Source: Streptomyces griseosporeus
GTDB lineage: Bacteria > Actinomycetota > Actinomycetes > Streptomycetales > Streptomycetaceae
NCBI RefSeq assembly: GCF_014656055.1
Contig: NZ_BNBR01000002.1
Location: 499,164-563,163 of the forward strand
Length of the DNA stretch: 64,000 nucleotides
Direction: 5' to 3'
This document shows, piece by piece, positions 30,284 to 42,271 of this stretch. Position numbers and translations under genes: made by a program. Numbering within the stretch: position 1 is the stretch's first letter; every line of letters begins with the position of its first letter. Below the pieces are notes generated by a model. It worked only from the letters and a program-made list of their open reading frames with translations. It was not told the DNA's origin and ran no database searches.

Positions 30284-32239
30284 ATGAAGTCCACCCGGCC
30301 CATCGGACGCATCCCGGTGCGCGACGTCAGTCCGCGCGTGGAGTGCGGCAGGCGCCCGGCGAAAGCGGTCGTGGGTGAGACTTTCCTGATCACCGCCACC
30401 GTCTTCCGCGAGGGGCACGACGCGGTCGCCGCGAACATCGTCCTGAAGGACCCCGAGGGCCGCCGCCGGCCGGCGGTCCGCATGCGCGAGCTGGCGCCGG
30501 GCACGGACCGCTGGGGCGCGGAGGTGACGCCGGACGCGCAGGGCCGCTGGACGTACACGGTGGAGGCCTGGAGCGACCCGGTCACCACCTGGCGGCGGCA
30601 CGCCGCGATCAAGATTCCCGCCGGCATCGACACGGGCCTGGTGCTGGAGGAGGGCGGACAGCTGTACGAGCGGGCGGCGGCCCGTGCGCCGCGCGGCGAG
30701 GCCCGCTCGGTGCTGCGGTCGGCCGCGCGCACGCTGCTCGACGACTCGCTTCCCGTCGAGGAGCGTTACGCCGCCGCGTCGGCGCCGGAGGTCGAGGAGG
30801 TGCTGGCCCGGTATCCGCTGCGGGACCTGGTGACCGCCTCCCGGCCGCTGCAGCTGCTGGTCGAGCGGGAGCGGGCGCTGTACGGCTCCTGGTACGAGTT
30901 CTTCCCGCGCTCCGAGGGGACGCCGGAGCGCCCGCACGGCACGTTCCGCACGGCGGCCCGGCGTCTGCCGAAGATCGCGGAGATGGGCTTCGACGTCGTC
31001 TACCTGCCGCCGATCCACCCGATCGGCACCACCTTCCGCAAGGGCAAGAACAACAGTCTGGACGCCGGGCCCGAGGACGTCGGGGTGCCCTGGGCGATCG
31101 GCTCGCCGGAGGGCGGCCACGACGCCGTGCACCCCGACCTCGGCACCATCGACGACTTCGACTGGTTCGTCCGGCAGGCGAGCGACGTGGGTCTGGAGAT
31201 CGCGCTCGACTTCGCGCTCCAGTGCTCGCCCGACCACCCGTGGGTGCACAAGCATCCGGAGTGGTTCCACCACCGCCCGGACGGGACGATCGCCTACGCG
31301 GAGAACCCGCCGAAGAAGTACCAGGACATCTACCCCATCGCCTTCGACGCCGACATGGACGGCATCGTCAAAGAGACCGTGCGGGTGATGAGGTTCTGGA
31401 TGGACCACGGGGTGCGGATCTTCCGGGTGGACAACCCGCACACCAAGCCGGTGGTGTTCTGGGAGCGGGTGATCGGTGAGATCAACGCGGCCGACCCGGA
31501 CGTGATCTTCCTGGCGGAGGCCTTCACCCGGCCGGCGATGATGCACACCCTGGCCCAGATCGGCTTCCAGCAGTCGTACACGTATTTCACCTGGCGCAAC
31601 AGCAAGCAGGAGCTCACCGAGTACCTGACCGAGCTGTCCGGCGAGGCCGCCGCCTACATGCGGCCCAACTTCTTCGCCAACACCCCCGACATCCTGCACG
31701 AATACCTCCAGCACGGCGGCCGGCCCGCCTTCGAGGTCCGCGCCGTCCTCGCCGCCACCCTCTCCCCCACCTGGGGCATCTACTCCGGCTACGAGCTGTG
31801 CGAGAACACCCCGCTCCGCGAGGGCAGCGAGGAGTACCTCGACTCGGAGAAGTACCAGCTGCGCCCCCGCGACTGGGAGGCCGCCGAGCGCGAGGGCCGC
31901 ACCATCGCGCCCCTGATCACCCGACTCAACGAGATCCGCCGCCGCCATCCCGCGCTGCGGCGCCTGCGCAACCTCCACTTCCACGGGACCGACAACGACG
32001 CGGTCATCGCGTACAGCAAGCGCGAAGGGGCCGACACGGTGATCGTGGTCGCCAATCTCGACCCCCACCACACCCAGGAGGCGACGGTCTCGTTGGACAT
32101 GCCGCACCTCGGCCTGGACTGGCACTCCGGCCTGTCCGTGCGCGACGAACTGTCCGGTGCCGAATACCGCTGGGGCGGGACCAACTACGTACGCCTGGAG
32201 CCCGGTCGGGCACCGGCCCACGTGTTCCACGTCCGGTGA
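30284..32239 (+). CDS. glgE: alpha-1,4-glucan:maltose-1-phosphate maltosyltransferase GlgE
   Basis: A 651-aa GH13 subfamily 3 transferase that adds maltosyl units from maltose-1-phosphate to alpha-1,4-glucan. An N-terminal beta domain is followed by an insert with four helices and the barrel. Catalytic signatures: FRVDNPHTKPVVFWE (nucleophile Asp), FLAEAFTRPAMM (acid Glu), TYFTWRNSKQEL and the GIYSGYELCEN end. ATG 30284 has a GGAGG site. It is the first core gene of the plus-strand set; maltose-1-phosphate comes from Mak encoded two genes on. Confidence 0.96.
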   Translation: MKSTRPIGRIPVRDVSPRVECGRRPAKAVVGETFLITATVFREGHDAVAANIVLKDPEGRRRPAVRMRELAPGTDRWGAEVTPDAQGRWTYTVEAWSDPVTTWRRHAAIKIPAGIDTGLVLEEGGQLYERAAARAPRGEARSVLRSAARTLLDDSLPVEERYAAASAPEVEEVLARYPLRDLVTASRPLQLLVERERALYGSWYEFFPRSEGTPERPHGTFRTAARRLPKIAEMGFDVVYLPPIHPIGTTFRKGKNNSLDAGPEDVGVPWAIGSPEGGHDAVHPDLGTIDDFDWFVRQASDVGLEIALDFALQCSPDHPWVHKHPEWFHHRPDGTIAYAENPPKKYQDIYPIAFDADMDGIVKETVRVMRFWMDHGVRIFRVDNPHTKPVVFWERVIGEINAADPDVIFLAEAFTRPAMMHTLAQIGFQQSYTYFTWRNSKQELTEYLTELSGEAAAYMRPNFFANTPDILHEYLQHGGRPAFEVRAVLAATLSPTWGIYSGYELCENTPLREGSEEYLDSEKYQLRPRDWEAAEREGRTIAPLITRLNEIRRRHPALRRLRNLHFHGTDNDAVIAYSKREGADTVIVVANLDPHHTQEATVSLDMPHLGLDWHSGLSVRDELSGAEYRWGGTNYVRLEPGRAPAHVFHVR

Positions 32240-32270
32240 CCGGCACCACTGAAGGGAGGCCAGGAGCGTC

Positions 32271-33989
<1,719 letters not shown>

Positions 33990-34015
33990 GCGCGCCGAGG
34001 AAAGGACGCGTCACC

Positions 34016-35401
34016 ATGCCGAAGACCGCACCCCTCCAGCCGAGCAGTACCGGTGGCTTTCTGCATCTGGACTCGCTCGCGGGTCTGCTGCGCGAGTGGC
34101 TGCCCCGGCAGCGCTGGTTCGCCGGCAAGGACCGGCCGGTCACGGACTTGCGCCTGCTGTCGATGACCGAGCTGTTCCCGGGCTGTCTGCATGTGCTCAT
34201 CCATGCCGCGCACGCGGGATCGCACGCCCCGCACACGGGCGTGCCCGCGCCCGGCGGGACTCCCCCGGCCGGCGGCGACTGCTACCAGCTGCTCCTCGGC
34301 TTCCAGGAGCATCTGTCGCCCCGGCTGGGCCGGGCGCTGATCGGGCGCGCCGAGTCCGGTCCGATGGCCGGCCTCACGGTCTACGACGCCCTGCAGGACC
34401 CGCGCTCGGCGCACCTGCTGCTGGAGCGCATGCGGCACTCCGGCACGCTGGGACCGCTGCTGTTCGACTCCGACCCCACGGTGCCGATCCCCTCGGGGCT
34501 GGCGCCGCGGCTGCTGGACGCCGAGCAGTCCAACACCTCCCTGGTGTACGGCGACTCCTTCATCCTGAAGGTGTTCCGCCGCATCCAGCCGGGCATCAAC
34601 CCGGACCTGGAGGTGCCGGTGGCGCTGGCCCAGCAGGGCTGCCGCCGGGTGCCGGCGCCGGTGGCGTGGTTCCGGACCATGCGCCCGCAGGAGGCCACCC
34701 TCGGTGTGCTCCAGCCGTTCCTGCCGGATGCGGCGGACGGCTGGACGCTGGCGCTCCAGGCGCTCGCCCGCGGCGAGGACTTCACCGCCGAGGCGCACGC
34801 CCTGGGTGAGGCCACCGCCGATGTGCATCTGGCGCTGGCCGCGGCCTTCCCCGCCAGCGGGCACGCGGAGAACGCCCGGATGGCCGACGCGATGACCGAG
34901 CGGCTGGACGCCGCCGCCCACCAGGTGAAGGCGCTCCGGCCGTATGTGCCGGGGCTGCGGGCGGCGTTCGGCGCGCTCGTCGGCTGCGACCCCGGGCCGC
35001 CCGCCCAGCGCATCCACGGCGACCTGCACCTGGGACAGGTGCTGCACGCGGGGCGGGAGTGGTTCGTCATCGACTTCGAGGGCGAGCCGTCCCGCCCGCT
35101 GGCCGAACGGCGCAGCACGCACTCGCCGGTGCGGGACATCGCCGGCATGCTGCGCTCCTTCGACTACGCCGCCCGGCAGCGCCGGCCGTGGCGGCCGGAG
35201 TGGGCGCGCCGCTGCCGCGAGGCCTACTGCGCCGGCTACGCCGGACGCGCGGGCTGGGACCCGCGCAAGAAACACGCCCTGCTGCGCGCCTACGAGACCG
35301 ACAGGGCGGTCTACGAAGTGCTCTACGAGGCCCGGCACCGCCCGGCCTGGCTTCCCGTACCGATGGCGGCGATCGAGCGTCTCGCCGTGAGAGGAGACTG
35401 A
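34016..35401 (+). CDS. mak: maltokinase (Mak/Pep2)
   Basis: A 461-aa aminoglycoside-phosphotransferase-fold kinase that makes maltose-1-phosphate with ATP. The N-terminal cap has LREWLPRQRWFAGKDR, the nucleotide-binding part NTSLVYGDSFILKVFRRI, the catalytic loop RIHGDLHLGQVLH, and the metal site FVIDFEGEPSRPL. A Gly/Pro/His-rich insert occurs near residue 65-85 (HAAHAGSHAPHTGVPAPG). The start is ATG 34016 with a GAGGAAAGG site, and the longer open frame upstream is a shadow. Stop and glgB start are 6 bp apart. Confidence 0.94.
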   Translation: MPKTAPLQPSSTGGFLHLDSLAGLLREWLPRQRWFAGKDRPVTDLRLLSMTELFPGCLHVLIHAAHAGSHAPHTGVPAPGGTPPAGGDCYQLLLGFQEHLSPRLGRALIGRAESGPMAGLTVYDALQDPRSAHLLLERMRHSGTLGPLLFDSDPTVPIPSGLAPRLLDAEQSNTSLVYGDSFILKVFRRIQPGINPDLEVPVALAQQGCRRVPAPVAWFRTMRPQEATLGVLQPFLPDAADGWTLALQALARGEDFTAEAHALGEATADVHLALAAAFPASGHAENARMADAMTERLDAAAHQVKALRPYVPGLRAAFGALVGCDPGPPAQRIHGDLHLGQVLHAGREWFVIDFEGEPSRPLAERRSTHSPVRDIAGMLRSFDYAARQRRPWRPEWARRCREAYCAGYAGRAGWDPRKKHALLRAYETDRAVYEVLYEARHRPAWLPVPMAAIERLAVRGD

Positions 35402-35407
35402 AACTCC

Positions 35408-37603
35408 GTGGCCCTGCGAGACCCCAAGCTGCCCGAGCCGTCCAGCCCGTCCGCCCCGCCGGTGACCGCCCTGGACCCGGTGGACCGGGGGCGCCTGCTG
35501 GCCGGCGCCCACCACGATCCGCACGCGCTGCTCGGCGCCCACACGGTGCCGGGCGGGGTGCTGTTCCGGGCGCTGCGCCCGTTCGCGCGGGAGGTGAGCG
35601 TGGTGACCGGCCGCAAGGTCGTCCCCCTCGCCTCCGACGGCGACGGCCTCTTCAGCGCCGTACTGCCGCTGAAGAAGGTCCCGGCGTACAAGCTGCGGGT
35701 GGTGTACGACGACGCCGAGTACGAGGTGGAGGACCCCTACCGGTTCCTGCCCTCGCTCGGCGAGTTCGATCTGCACCTGATCCGCGAGGGCCGGCACGAG
35801 CAGCTGTGGAAGGCCCTGGGGGCCGAGCCGATGACCCACCAGGGCGTGGCCGGCACCCGCTTCACCGTGTGGGCGCCGAACGCCCAGGGCGTGCGGGTCG
35901 CCGGGGACTTCACGTTCTGGGACGGCACCCAGTACCCGATGCGCTCCCTGGGCTCCTCGGGTGTGTGGGAGCTGTTCCTGCCCGGGATCGGCGAGGGCAC
36001 CCGGTACAAGTTCGAGATCCACTCCCGGTACGGCCACCGCTTCCTGAAGGCCGACCCGATGGCGCGCCGCAGCGAGGTGCCGCCGGACACCGCGTCCGTC
36101 GTGACCGCCTCGCACTACGAGTGGGGCGACGCGGAGTGGATGGCGCACCGCGGGGACGTGCCGGTGCACGAGGCGCCGTTCTCGGTGTACGAGGTGCACC
36201 TGCCGTCCTGGCGGCCCGGGCTGACCTACCGCGAGCTGGCCGAGCAGCTGCCGGCCTACGTCAAGGAGATGGGCTTCACGCATGTGGAGCTGATGCCGGT
36301 GGCCCAGCATCCGTTCAGCGGCTCGTGGGGCTACCAGGTGACCGGCTTCTACGCGCCGATGGCACGGCTGGGCAGCCCGGACGACTTCCGGTACTTCGTC
36401 GACTCCTGCCACCGGGCCGGCCTCGGCGTGATCATGGACTGGGTGCCGGCGCACTTCCCGAAGGACGACTGGGCGCTCGGCCGCTTCGACGGGGACCCGC
36501 TGTACGAGCCCGGGAACGCGCAGCGGGCCGAGCACCCGGACTGGGGGACGTACGAGTTCGACTACGGCCGCACCGAGGTGCGCAACTTCCTCGTCGCCAA
36601 CGCCGTGTACTGGTGCGAGGAGTTCCACATCGACGGCCTGCGCGTGGACGCGGTCGCCTCCATGCTGTACCTGGACTACTCGCGGGACTCCGGCCAGTGG
36701 ACGCCGAACGTCTTCGGCGGCAACGAGGACCTGGACGCCAAGGCGTTCCTGCAGGAGATGAACGCCACCGTCTACCGGCGGGTGCCGGGGATCGTGACCA
36801 TCGCCGAGGAGTCCACCGCCTGGGACGGGGTGACGCGGCCGACCGACCAGGGCGGGCTCGGGTTCGGTCTGAAGTGGAACATGGGCTGGATGCACGACTC
36901 GCTGCAGTACATCTCCAAGGAGCCGGTGCACCGCAAGTACCACCACAACGAGATGACGTTCTCGATGGTGTACGCCTACAGCGAGAACTACGTCCTGCCG
37001 ATCAGCCACGACGAGGTGGTGCACGGCAAGCAGGCGCTGGTGTCGAAGATGCCGGGCGACTGGTGGCAGCGGCGCGCCAACCACCGGGCCTACCTCGCCT
37101 ACATGTGGGCCCACCCCGGCAAGCAGCTCCTGTTCATGGGGCAGGAGTTCGCGCAGGGCGCCGAGTGGTCCGAGCAGCACGGGCCCGAGTGGTGGCTGCT
37201 CGACCCGGACTACTGCGCGCAGGGCGACCACCGGGGCGTCCAGGACCTGGTGCGCGATCTGAACGCGGTGTACGGGCGGACCCCGGCGCTGTGGCAGCGG
37301 GACACCACCCCGGACGGTTTCCGCTGGGTGGTCGGCGACGCGGCCGAGGACAACGTCTTCGCGTTCCTGCGGTTCGACGCCGAGGGCCGCCCGCTGCTCG
37401 CCGTGTCCAACTTCTCCCCCGTCGTGCGCCACGACTACCGGCTGTACGTCCCGGACGAGGTGCCCGCCTGGTTCGAGGTGCTCAACACCGACGCCGCCCG
37501 CTACGGCGGCAGCGACGTCGTCCACCCCGACGCGCTCAAACCTGAGGACGGCGCGCTCCGGCTGACGCTGCCGCCGCTGGCGACGGTCTGGCTGGCGCCG
37601 TAA
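35408..37603 (+). CDS. glgB: 1,4-alpha-glucan branching enzyme GlgB
   Basis: A 731-aa GH13/CBM48 branching enzyme introducing alpha-1,6 links. Two N-terminal beta domains ([11 protein letters not shown] and [24 protein letters not shown]) precede the barrel. Signatures: [27 protein letters not shown] (Asp nucleophile), [14 protein letters not shown] (Glu), [11 protein letters not shown]. The GTG start overlaps the ribosome site inside the end of mak. It completes the GlgE pathway. No glgC or glgA is in the window, so this cluster builds glucan from trehalose/maltose-1-phosphate. Confidence 0.96.
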   Translation: MALRDPKLPEPSSPSAPPVTALDPVDRGRLLAGAHHDPHALLGAHTVPGGVLFRALRPFAREVSVVTGRKVVPLASDGDGLFSAVLPLKKVPAYKLRVVYDDAEYEVEDPYRFLPSLGEFDLHLIREGRHEQLWKALGAEPMTHQGVAGTRFTVWAPNAQGVRVAGDFTFWDGTQYPMRSLGSSGVWELFLPGIGEGTRYKFEIHSRYGHRFLKADPMARRSEVPPDTASVVTASHYEWGDAEWMAHRGDVPVHEAPFSVYEVHLPSWRPGLTYRELAEQLPAYVKEMGFTHVELMPVAQHPFSGSWGYQVTGFYAPMARLGSPDDFRYFVDSCHRAGLGVIMDWVPAHFPKDDWALGRFDGDPLYEPGNAQRAEHPDWGTYEFDYGRTEVRNFLVANAVYWCEEFHIDGLRVDAVASMLYLDYSRDSGQWTPNVFGGNEDLDAKAFLQEMNATVYRRVPGIVTIAEESTAWDGVTRPTDQGGLGFGLKWNMGWMHDSLQYISKEPVHRKYHHNEMTFSMVYAYSENYVLPISHDEVVHGKQALVSKMPGDWWQRRANHRAYLAYMWAHPGKQLLFMGQEFAQGAEWSEQHGPEWWLLDPDYCAQGDHRGVQDLVRDLNAVYGRTPALWQRDTTPDGFRWVVGDAAEDNVFAFLRFDAEGRPLLAVSNFSPVVRHDYRLYVPDEVPAWFEVLNTDAARYGGSDVVHPDALKPEDGALRLTLPPLATVWLAP

Positions 37604-37684
37604 CCCGGGGGCACCCGGGCGGCGTGCGCGGTGACGATCACGGGTACCCGGTCCACGTCACCGTCACAACAGAAGGGTGCTCAC

Positions 37685-38767
37685 GTGCGCACCGTCGGAG
37701 TGGAGGAGGAACTCCTCCTCGTCGACCCGGAGTCGGGCGAGCCCAAGGCACTGGCCGCCGCCGCGCTCGCCCGGGCCGAGCAGGACGACACCTGCCAGGA
37801 GGTGTTCGAGAAAGAGCTCTACGACCAGATGCTGGAGTTCGCCACCCGCCCGCAGTCCGGCATGGCCGAGCTGCGGGCGGAGATCGTGCGGTGCCGGCAG
37901 GAGGCGGCCCGGCACGCCGGGGAGACCGGCTGCGCGGTCGCCGCGCTGGCCACCTCGCCGCTGCCGGTCAACCCGTCGTTCGGGGTCGGCCGGCGCTACC
38001 AGTGGATGGCCGAGCAGTACGGGATCTCCACCCGGCTGGTGTGCGGCTGCCACGTCCATGTGTCGGTGGAGTCCGACGAGGAGGGCGTCGCCGTCGTCGA
38101 CCGGGTGCGGCCGTGGCTGCCGGTGCTGTCGGCGCTGAGCGCCAACTCGCCGTTCTGGCAGGGCCGGGACACGTCCTACAGCAGTTACCGCAACCGGGTG
38201 TGGTCGCGCTGGCCGTCCGCCGGGCCGACGGAGGTGTTCGGCTCGGTCGAGGCGTACCGGCAGCGGGTGGACGACATGGTGGCCACCGGGGCGATCCTCG
38301 ACGAGGCGATGGTCTACTTCGACGTGCGGCTGTCGGCGCGCTACCCCACGGTGGAGTTCCGGGTCGCGGACGTCTGTCTCGACGCCGACACCGCCGTCCT
38401 GGTCGCGACGCTCTGCCGCGGGCTGGTGGAGACCGCGGCGCGGGAGTGGCGTGAGGGCCGGGAGCCGGCCCCGCACAGTGTCAGCCTGCTGCGGCTGGCC
38501 TCGTGGCGGGCGGCCCGCTCGGGTCTGGAGGGGGAGCTGCTGCATCCGCGGACCATGCGTCCGGCGCCTGCGGCCGAGGTGGTCGGCGCGCTGCTGGAGC
38601 ACGTCGGGCCGGCGCTGGAGGACAGCGGGGACCTGGAGACGGCCCGCGCCTCCTGCGCCCGGGTGCTGCGGGAGGGCAACGGGGCCCGGGTGCAGCGCGA
38701 CCTGTACGAGCGGACGGGCAGCCTGCGCGAGGTGGTCGCGGAGTGCGTACGCCGCACTCAGGAGTGA
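37685..38767 (+). CDS. carboxylate-amine ligase, YbdK/EgtA-like (glutamate-cysteine ligase family 2)
   Basis: A 360-aa ATP-dependent ligase fold. Key blocks: RTVGVEEELLLVDPESGEP at the N-terminus, EFATRPQSGMAELRAEI, CGCHVHVSVES (His-Val-His), ALSANSPFWQGRDTSYSSYRNRVWSRWP and TVEFRVADVC. These proteins couple a carboxylate to an amine, often a gamma-glutamyl group; the substrate is unknown. GTG 37685 has an AAGGGTG site and matches the family N-terminus; GTG 37631 is the longer option. It follows glgB by 82 bp on the same strand. Confidence 0.87.
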   Translation: MRTVGVEEELLLVDPESGEPKALAAAALARAEQDDTCQEVFEKELYDQMLEFATRPQSGMAELRAEIVRCRQEAARHAGETGCAVAALATSPLPVNPSFGVGRRYQWMAEQYGISTRLVCGCHVHVSVESDEEGVAVVDRVRPWLPVLSALSANSPFWQGRDTSYSSYRNRVWSRWPSAGPTEVFGSVEAYRQRVDDMVATGAILDEAMVYFDVRLSARYPTVEFRVADVCLDADTAVLVATLCRGLVETAAREWREGREPAPHSVSLLRLASWRAARSGLEGELLHPRTMRPAPAAEVVGALLEHVGPALEDSGDLETARASCARVLREGNGARVQRDLYERTGSLREVVAECVRRTQE

Positions 38768-38773
38768 GTCGGC

Positions 38774-39007
38774 TCAAAGGATCATGGCGAGCGCGTAGGC
38801 CAGGAAGAACGCGGCGATCAGCACGACGAGGACGAGGATGATCGTCAGGGGTGCCTTGGCCCAGCCCTTGGTCGGGTTGTGCACCTCCTGCGGGCCCGCC
38901 TCGGGCATGCTGCTCTCCGCGGGTGGCGTCTCGCCCGGCGGGACGCCGCCTCCCGGTTCCAGGCCGGTCGTGCGCTCGGGTTCGGGGTCGGGACTGATGT
39001 GCGTCAT
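38774..39007 (-). CDS. DUF6480-like small membrane protein
   Basis: A 77-aa protein with a Pro/Glu/Gly-rich N-terminal half (MTHISPDPEPERTTGLEPGG), a short PTKGWAKAP junction and one C-terminal hydrophobic helix (TIILVLVVLIAAFFLAYALAMIL). This is the layout of the actinobacterial DUF6480 proteins, with the N-terminus expected in the cytosol. ATG 39007 is chosen over a longer frame from 39076. It is convergent with the carboxylate-amine ligase and divergent from the acyl-CoA ligase-like gene. Function unknown. Confidence 0.75.
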   Translation of the reverse strand: MTHISPDPEPERTTGLEPGGGVPPGETPPAESSMPEAGPQEVHNPTKGWAKAPLTIILVLVVLIAAFFLAYALAMIL

Positions 39008-39195
39008 GTCTGCCGAGTCCCCATAACCGGCGAGCTCACCGGCCCGTTTCCGGTCCGTGTGCCCGCTCTCGATCAAGGTGCGGTACCAGTTCCGCGCATC
39101 CAGGTACCGGCCGGTGCTTCCTGGGCTACATTCGACAGCCGTCGACCACGGAACCCGACGGCGGCGTCACAGCCCGTACCCACCTGGAGCAGCGC

Positions 39196-41097
39196 ATGCG
39201 CGACTTCGCCCTCGCTCCGCCGGCCGCCTCCCCCCTGACCGGCGGGCTCGCCGACAGCGTCTTCGAGGCGGCCGACCGTGATCCGACCCTGCCCATGCTG
39301 GCCCGCCGCGACCCTGTGACGGGCTCCTGGGAGGAGGTGACCGCCGTCGAGGTCCGCGACCAGGTGTGCGACCTGGCCAAGGGGCTGGTCGCGGTCGGCG
39401 TGTCGCCGGGCCACCGGGTGGCCGTCATGGCACGCACCCGTTACGAGTGGACGGTGCTGTGCCACGCCCTGTGGGCGGTGGGCGCGGAGGTCGTGCCGAT
39501 CCATCCGACGTCCTCGCGCGAGCAGGTGGCGCACATCCTGCGGGACTCCGGGTGTGTGGGGGTGGCCGTCGAGGACGAGCAGAGCGTGATGACGGTCGGC
39601 TCGGTGTGCGCGTCGCTGCCGCGGCTGCGGCACGTGTGGCAGCTGGACGCCGGCGCGCTGCGGGAGCTGGTGGAGCGGGGGTCGTACATCCCGGTGACGA
39701 CGGTGGACTCGCTGCGCCGGATCGTGCTGCCGGACTCCACCGCGGTCGTCGCCTACACCTCGGGCACCACGGGCCGCCCGGTGGGCTGCGCGCTGAGCCA
39801 CCGGGGGATGGCGAGCTGCTGCGACACGCTGCTGGCGGGCTGGCGGCACACGGTGGTGCCGCCCGGCGGACAGGGGTCCGTGCTGGCCTTCCTGCCCTTC
39901 TCCCATGTGTACGGGCTGCTGGTGCAGAACCTGTGCATCCGCGGCGGGCTGCTCATGGGCCACCAGCCCGACCTCTCCCGCGAGGCCCTGGCCTCCGCCC
40001 TGCAAAGCTTCCGGCCGACGTATCTGTGTGCCGTGCCGTCCTTCTTCGAGAAGCTGTACAAGCGGTTCCTGCGGACGGCCCAGGAATCGGGGCGCGGCGC
40101 GCTGTTCGAGCGGGCGGCGCGGACGGCGCGGGAGTTCGCCCTGGCCGTGGAGCGGCAGCGGCTGGGCCGCGGCTCGGGTCCGGGCCTGGAGCTGCGGATG
40201 CAGCACGCCCTGTACGAGCGGACGGTGTACCGGCGGCTGCGGTCGGCGCTGGGCGGCCGGGTGATGCGCGCGACCTCGGGGGGCTCCCCGCTGGGCCGGG
40301 ACCTCGCCCTGTTCTTCGAGGGCATCGGTGTGTACGTCAACGACGGCTACGGGCTGACCGAGACCGGCGGCGGCATCACCGCCCAGCCGCCGGGCCGGGA
40401 GAAGTCCGGCACGGTGGGGCGGCCGGTGCCGGGCACCGAGGTCCGGGTCGCGGAGGACGGGGAGATCCTGGTGAGCGGGCCGTCGGTGTTCCAGGGCTAT
40501 GTGGGCGACGAGACGGCGACCCGGGCCGTGCTGCGCGGCGGCTGGCTGGCCACCGGTGACCTGGGGCATCTGGACGCGGAGGGCTATCTGTCGATCACGG
40601 GACGCAAGAAGGACGTGATCGTCACCAGCGCCGGCAACAGCGTGGCCCCGGCACCGCTGGAGCAGCGGCTGCGGATGCATCCGCTGATCCACGAGGCGGT
40701 CGTGGTGGGCGACGACCGGCCGTGCGTGGGCGCGCTGATCACGCTGGACCCGGAGTTCCTGGCGTTCTGGCGGGGCGGGCTGGGCCTCACGGGTGACGGG
40801 CCGACCCGGCAGGCCCGGGAGGAGAACGCGCTGCGGGACGAGATCGCCCGCGCGGTCGCCGCCGCCAACAGCGCGGTGTCACGGGCGGAGTCCATCCGGG
40901 TCTTCCGGGTGCTGCCGACCACGTTCGACCATGTGAACGAGCTGCTGACCCCGGCGCTGAAGGTGCGCCGGGACGCGGTCGTACGGCATTACGCGGCCGA
41001 GATCGACGCGATGTACGAGGCCCGGACGCGTCCGGCGCCGCCCGCCCCGCAGGAGGAGGTCCTCGCCTGGGACGACGCGGATGACGTGTTCCGCTGA
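39196..41097 (+). CDS. AMP-dependent synthetase/ligase (long-chain acyl-CoA ligase-like)
   Basis: A 633-aa adenylate-forming enzyme of the FAA1/long-chain fatty acid CoA ligase group. P-loop-like AMP motif YTSGTTGRPVG begins at Tyr187. Others are NDGYGLTETGGGITAQP, TGDLGHLDAEGYLSITGRKKDVIVTSAGNSVAP, and a C-terminal domain with a Lys region near ALKVRRDAVV. The ATG has a TGGAG site. It is followed by HATPase and STAS genes on the same strand, with no clear link. Acyl chain preference cannot be predicted. Confidence 0.92.
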   Translation: MRDFALAPPAASPLTGGLADSVFEAADRDPTLPMLARRDPVTGSWEEVTAVEVRDQVCDLAKGLVAVGVSPGHRVAVMARTRYEWTVLCHALWAVGAEVVPIHPTSSREQVAHILRDSGCVGVAVEDEQSVMTVGSVCASLPRLRHVWQLDAGALRELVERGSYIPVTTVDSLRRIVLPDSTAVVAYTSGTTGRPVGCALSHRGMASCCDTLLAGWRHTVVPPGGQGSVLAFLPFSHVYGLLVQNLCIRGGLLMGHQPDLSREALASALQSFRPTYLCAVPSFFEKLYKRFLRTAQESGRGALFERAARTAREFALAVERQRLGRGSGPGLELRMQHALYERTVYRRLRSALGGRVMRATSGGSPLGRDLALFFEGIGVYVNDGYGLTETGGGITAQPPGREKSGTVGRPVPGTEVRVAEDGEILVSGPSVFQGYVGDETATRAVLRGGWLATGDLGHLDAEGYLSITGRKKDVIVTSAGNSVAPAPLEQRLRMHPLIHEAVVVGDDRPCVGALITLDPEFLAFWRGGLGLTGDGPTRQAREENALRDEIARAVAAANSAVSRAESIRVFRVLPTTFDHVNELLTPALKVRRDAVVRHYAAEIDAMYEARTRPAPPAPQEEVLAWDDADDVFR

Positions 41098-41234
41098 CGC
41101 CGGAGCGACGCCGCGCGGACGGACACGCGTAGGTCCGGTCCGGGTGGGAACTCTTCCGACCGTACGACACTGCTCAAGACCGTACGACTCAGCACGAGCA
41201 CGACCCCGCTCAAGCCCCGAGCCGGAAAGACACC

Positions 41235-41669
41235 ATGCCAGACGAGCCGCGTGGGGACGAATCACTGGCGTTCCAGGAGGTCCCGAATCTTGTCACCTCT
41301 TTCGCGGGCGAGCCCCACGACGTGACCGGGGCTCGGCTCGCCGCGGAGGAGTTCCTGCGTGAACTCGCGCAGGTCACTCCGCCGCGTGCGTCCGAGTGCT
41401 ACCACGATGTCCTGCTGATCGTGGCCGAACTCGCCGCGAACGCCGTGCAGTACGCCCCCGGACCCTTCGAACTGCGGATGCGGCGCACCTTCGACGGTGT
41501 GCACGTGACGCTGCACGACACCAGCAGCGCCCGCCCGGTGCCCCGCCCGTTCAGTCCGAGCGGGGGCGGCGGGGGCATCGGCTGGTATCTCATCGACACG
41601 CTGTGCACGCAGGTCAGCGTGGTGCCCGCCGGGGACGGCAAGGACGTCCACGTCTTCCTGCCCTGGTGA
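41235..41669 (+). CDS. ATP-binding protein, anti-sigma-factor (HATPase) type
   Basis: A 144-aa GHKL protein like RsbW/SpoIIAB. The N box is VAELAANAVQYAPGPFEL, and the later glycine-rich loop GGGGGIGWYLIDTLC is the G2 box. The preceding strand pair VHVTLHDTSS is the G1 position. It could be an anti-sigma factor or a serine kinase of STAS antagonists. It is encoded 35 bp upstream of a STAS protein gene, the usual partner. Start ATG 41235 with a GGAAAG site. Confidence 0.88.
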   Translation: MPDEPRGDESLAFQEVPNLVTSFAGEPHDVTGARLAAEEFLRELAQVTPPRASECYHDVLLIVAELAANAVQYAPGPFELRMRRTFDGVHVTLHDTSSARPVPRPFSPSGGGGGIGWYLIDTLCTQVSVVPAGDGKDVHVFLPW

Positions 41670-41704
41670 TCGTGTACGTGCATGTCCGCGGTGTTCGCGG
41701 GTAG

Positions 41705-42133
41705 GTGCCGGTGCGCGACGACAGCAGCCCACCCCGCCCCGCGGAGGTCACCGTGTCCCTTGCCCCCGAGTCGCTGTCCGTGGCGGTCGCCCTGCCCCGG
41801 GAGGGCGTCGCCGTCCTCACGGTCAATGGACCACTGGACCTCGACACCGCCCCGGTGTTCCACCGTCACCTCGCCGACCAGCTGCGCAACGGCCGCCGGC
41901 ATGTCCTGCTCGACATGGCCGGGGTGCCGTTCATGGACTCGTCCGGCTTGAACGCGATCCTGCGGGTACACCAGGAGGCACGCGGCCTGCCGGGGAGCGT
42001 CCATGTGATAGCCCCCGCGCCGGCCGTGCGCCGGGTGCTGGACCTGACCGGTGTCAGCCTCACCCTGCCGGTGTCGGACAGCGTCGACGACGCCCTCGCC
42101 CTGGTCTCGCGCGCGGAGGAGGAGACGTCCTGA
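41705..42133 (+). CDS. STAS-domain anti-sigma factor antagonist
   Basis: A 142-aa RsbV/SpoIIAA-type protein. The phosphorylation loop MDSSGLNAIL places the regulatory Ser at position 79 (start GTG 41705). An N-terminal strand pair (VAVLTVNGPLDLDTAPVF) and C-terminal VSLTLPVSDSVDDALAL fit the fold. GTG 41711 is a possible alternative start. Paired with the HATPase gene upstream it forms a two-gene partner-switching module; the SpoIIE phosphatase at 13631 or a paralog could dephosphorylate it. Confidence 0.9.
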   Translation: MPVRDDSSPPRPAEVTVSLAPESLSVAVALPREGVAVLTVNGPLDLDTAPVFHRHLADQLRNGRRHVLLDMAGVPFMDSSGLNAILRVHQEARGLPGSVHVIAPAPAVRRVLDLTGVSLTLPVSDSVDDALALVSRAEEETS

Positions 42134-42271
42134 CCGCCGGTCAGGGCTGCCTCCCGTCGGCGCACTGGGCAGGACGCGCGGCGCGCGAGCGGGCAGACTG
42201 AGGCTGCGTACCGGCGGGTGTGCGCTTGGCCTCGAACCGGACCGCCTGGAGCCGCAGAAGGGAAGAACATC

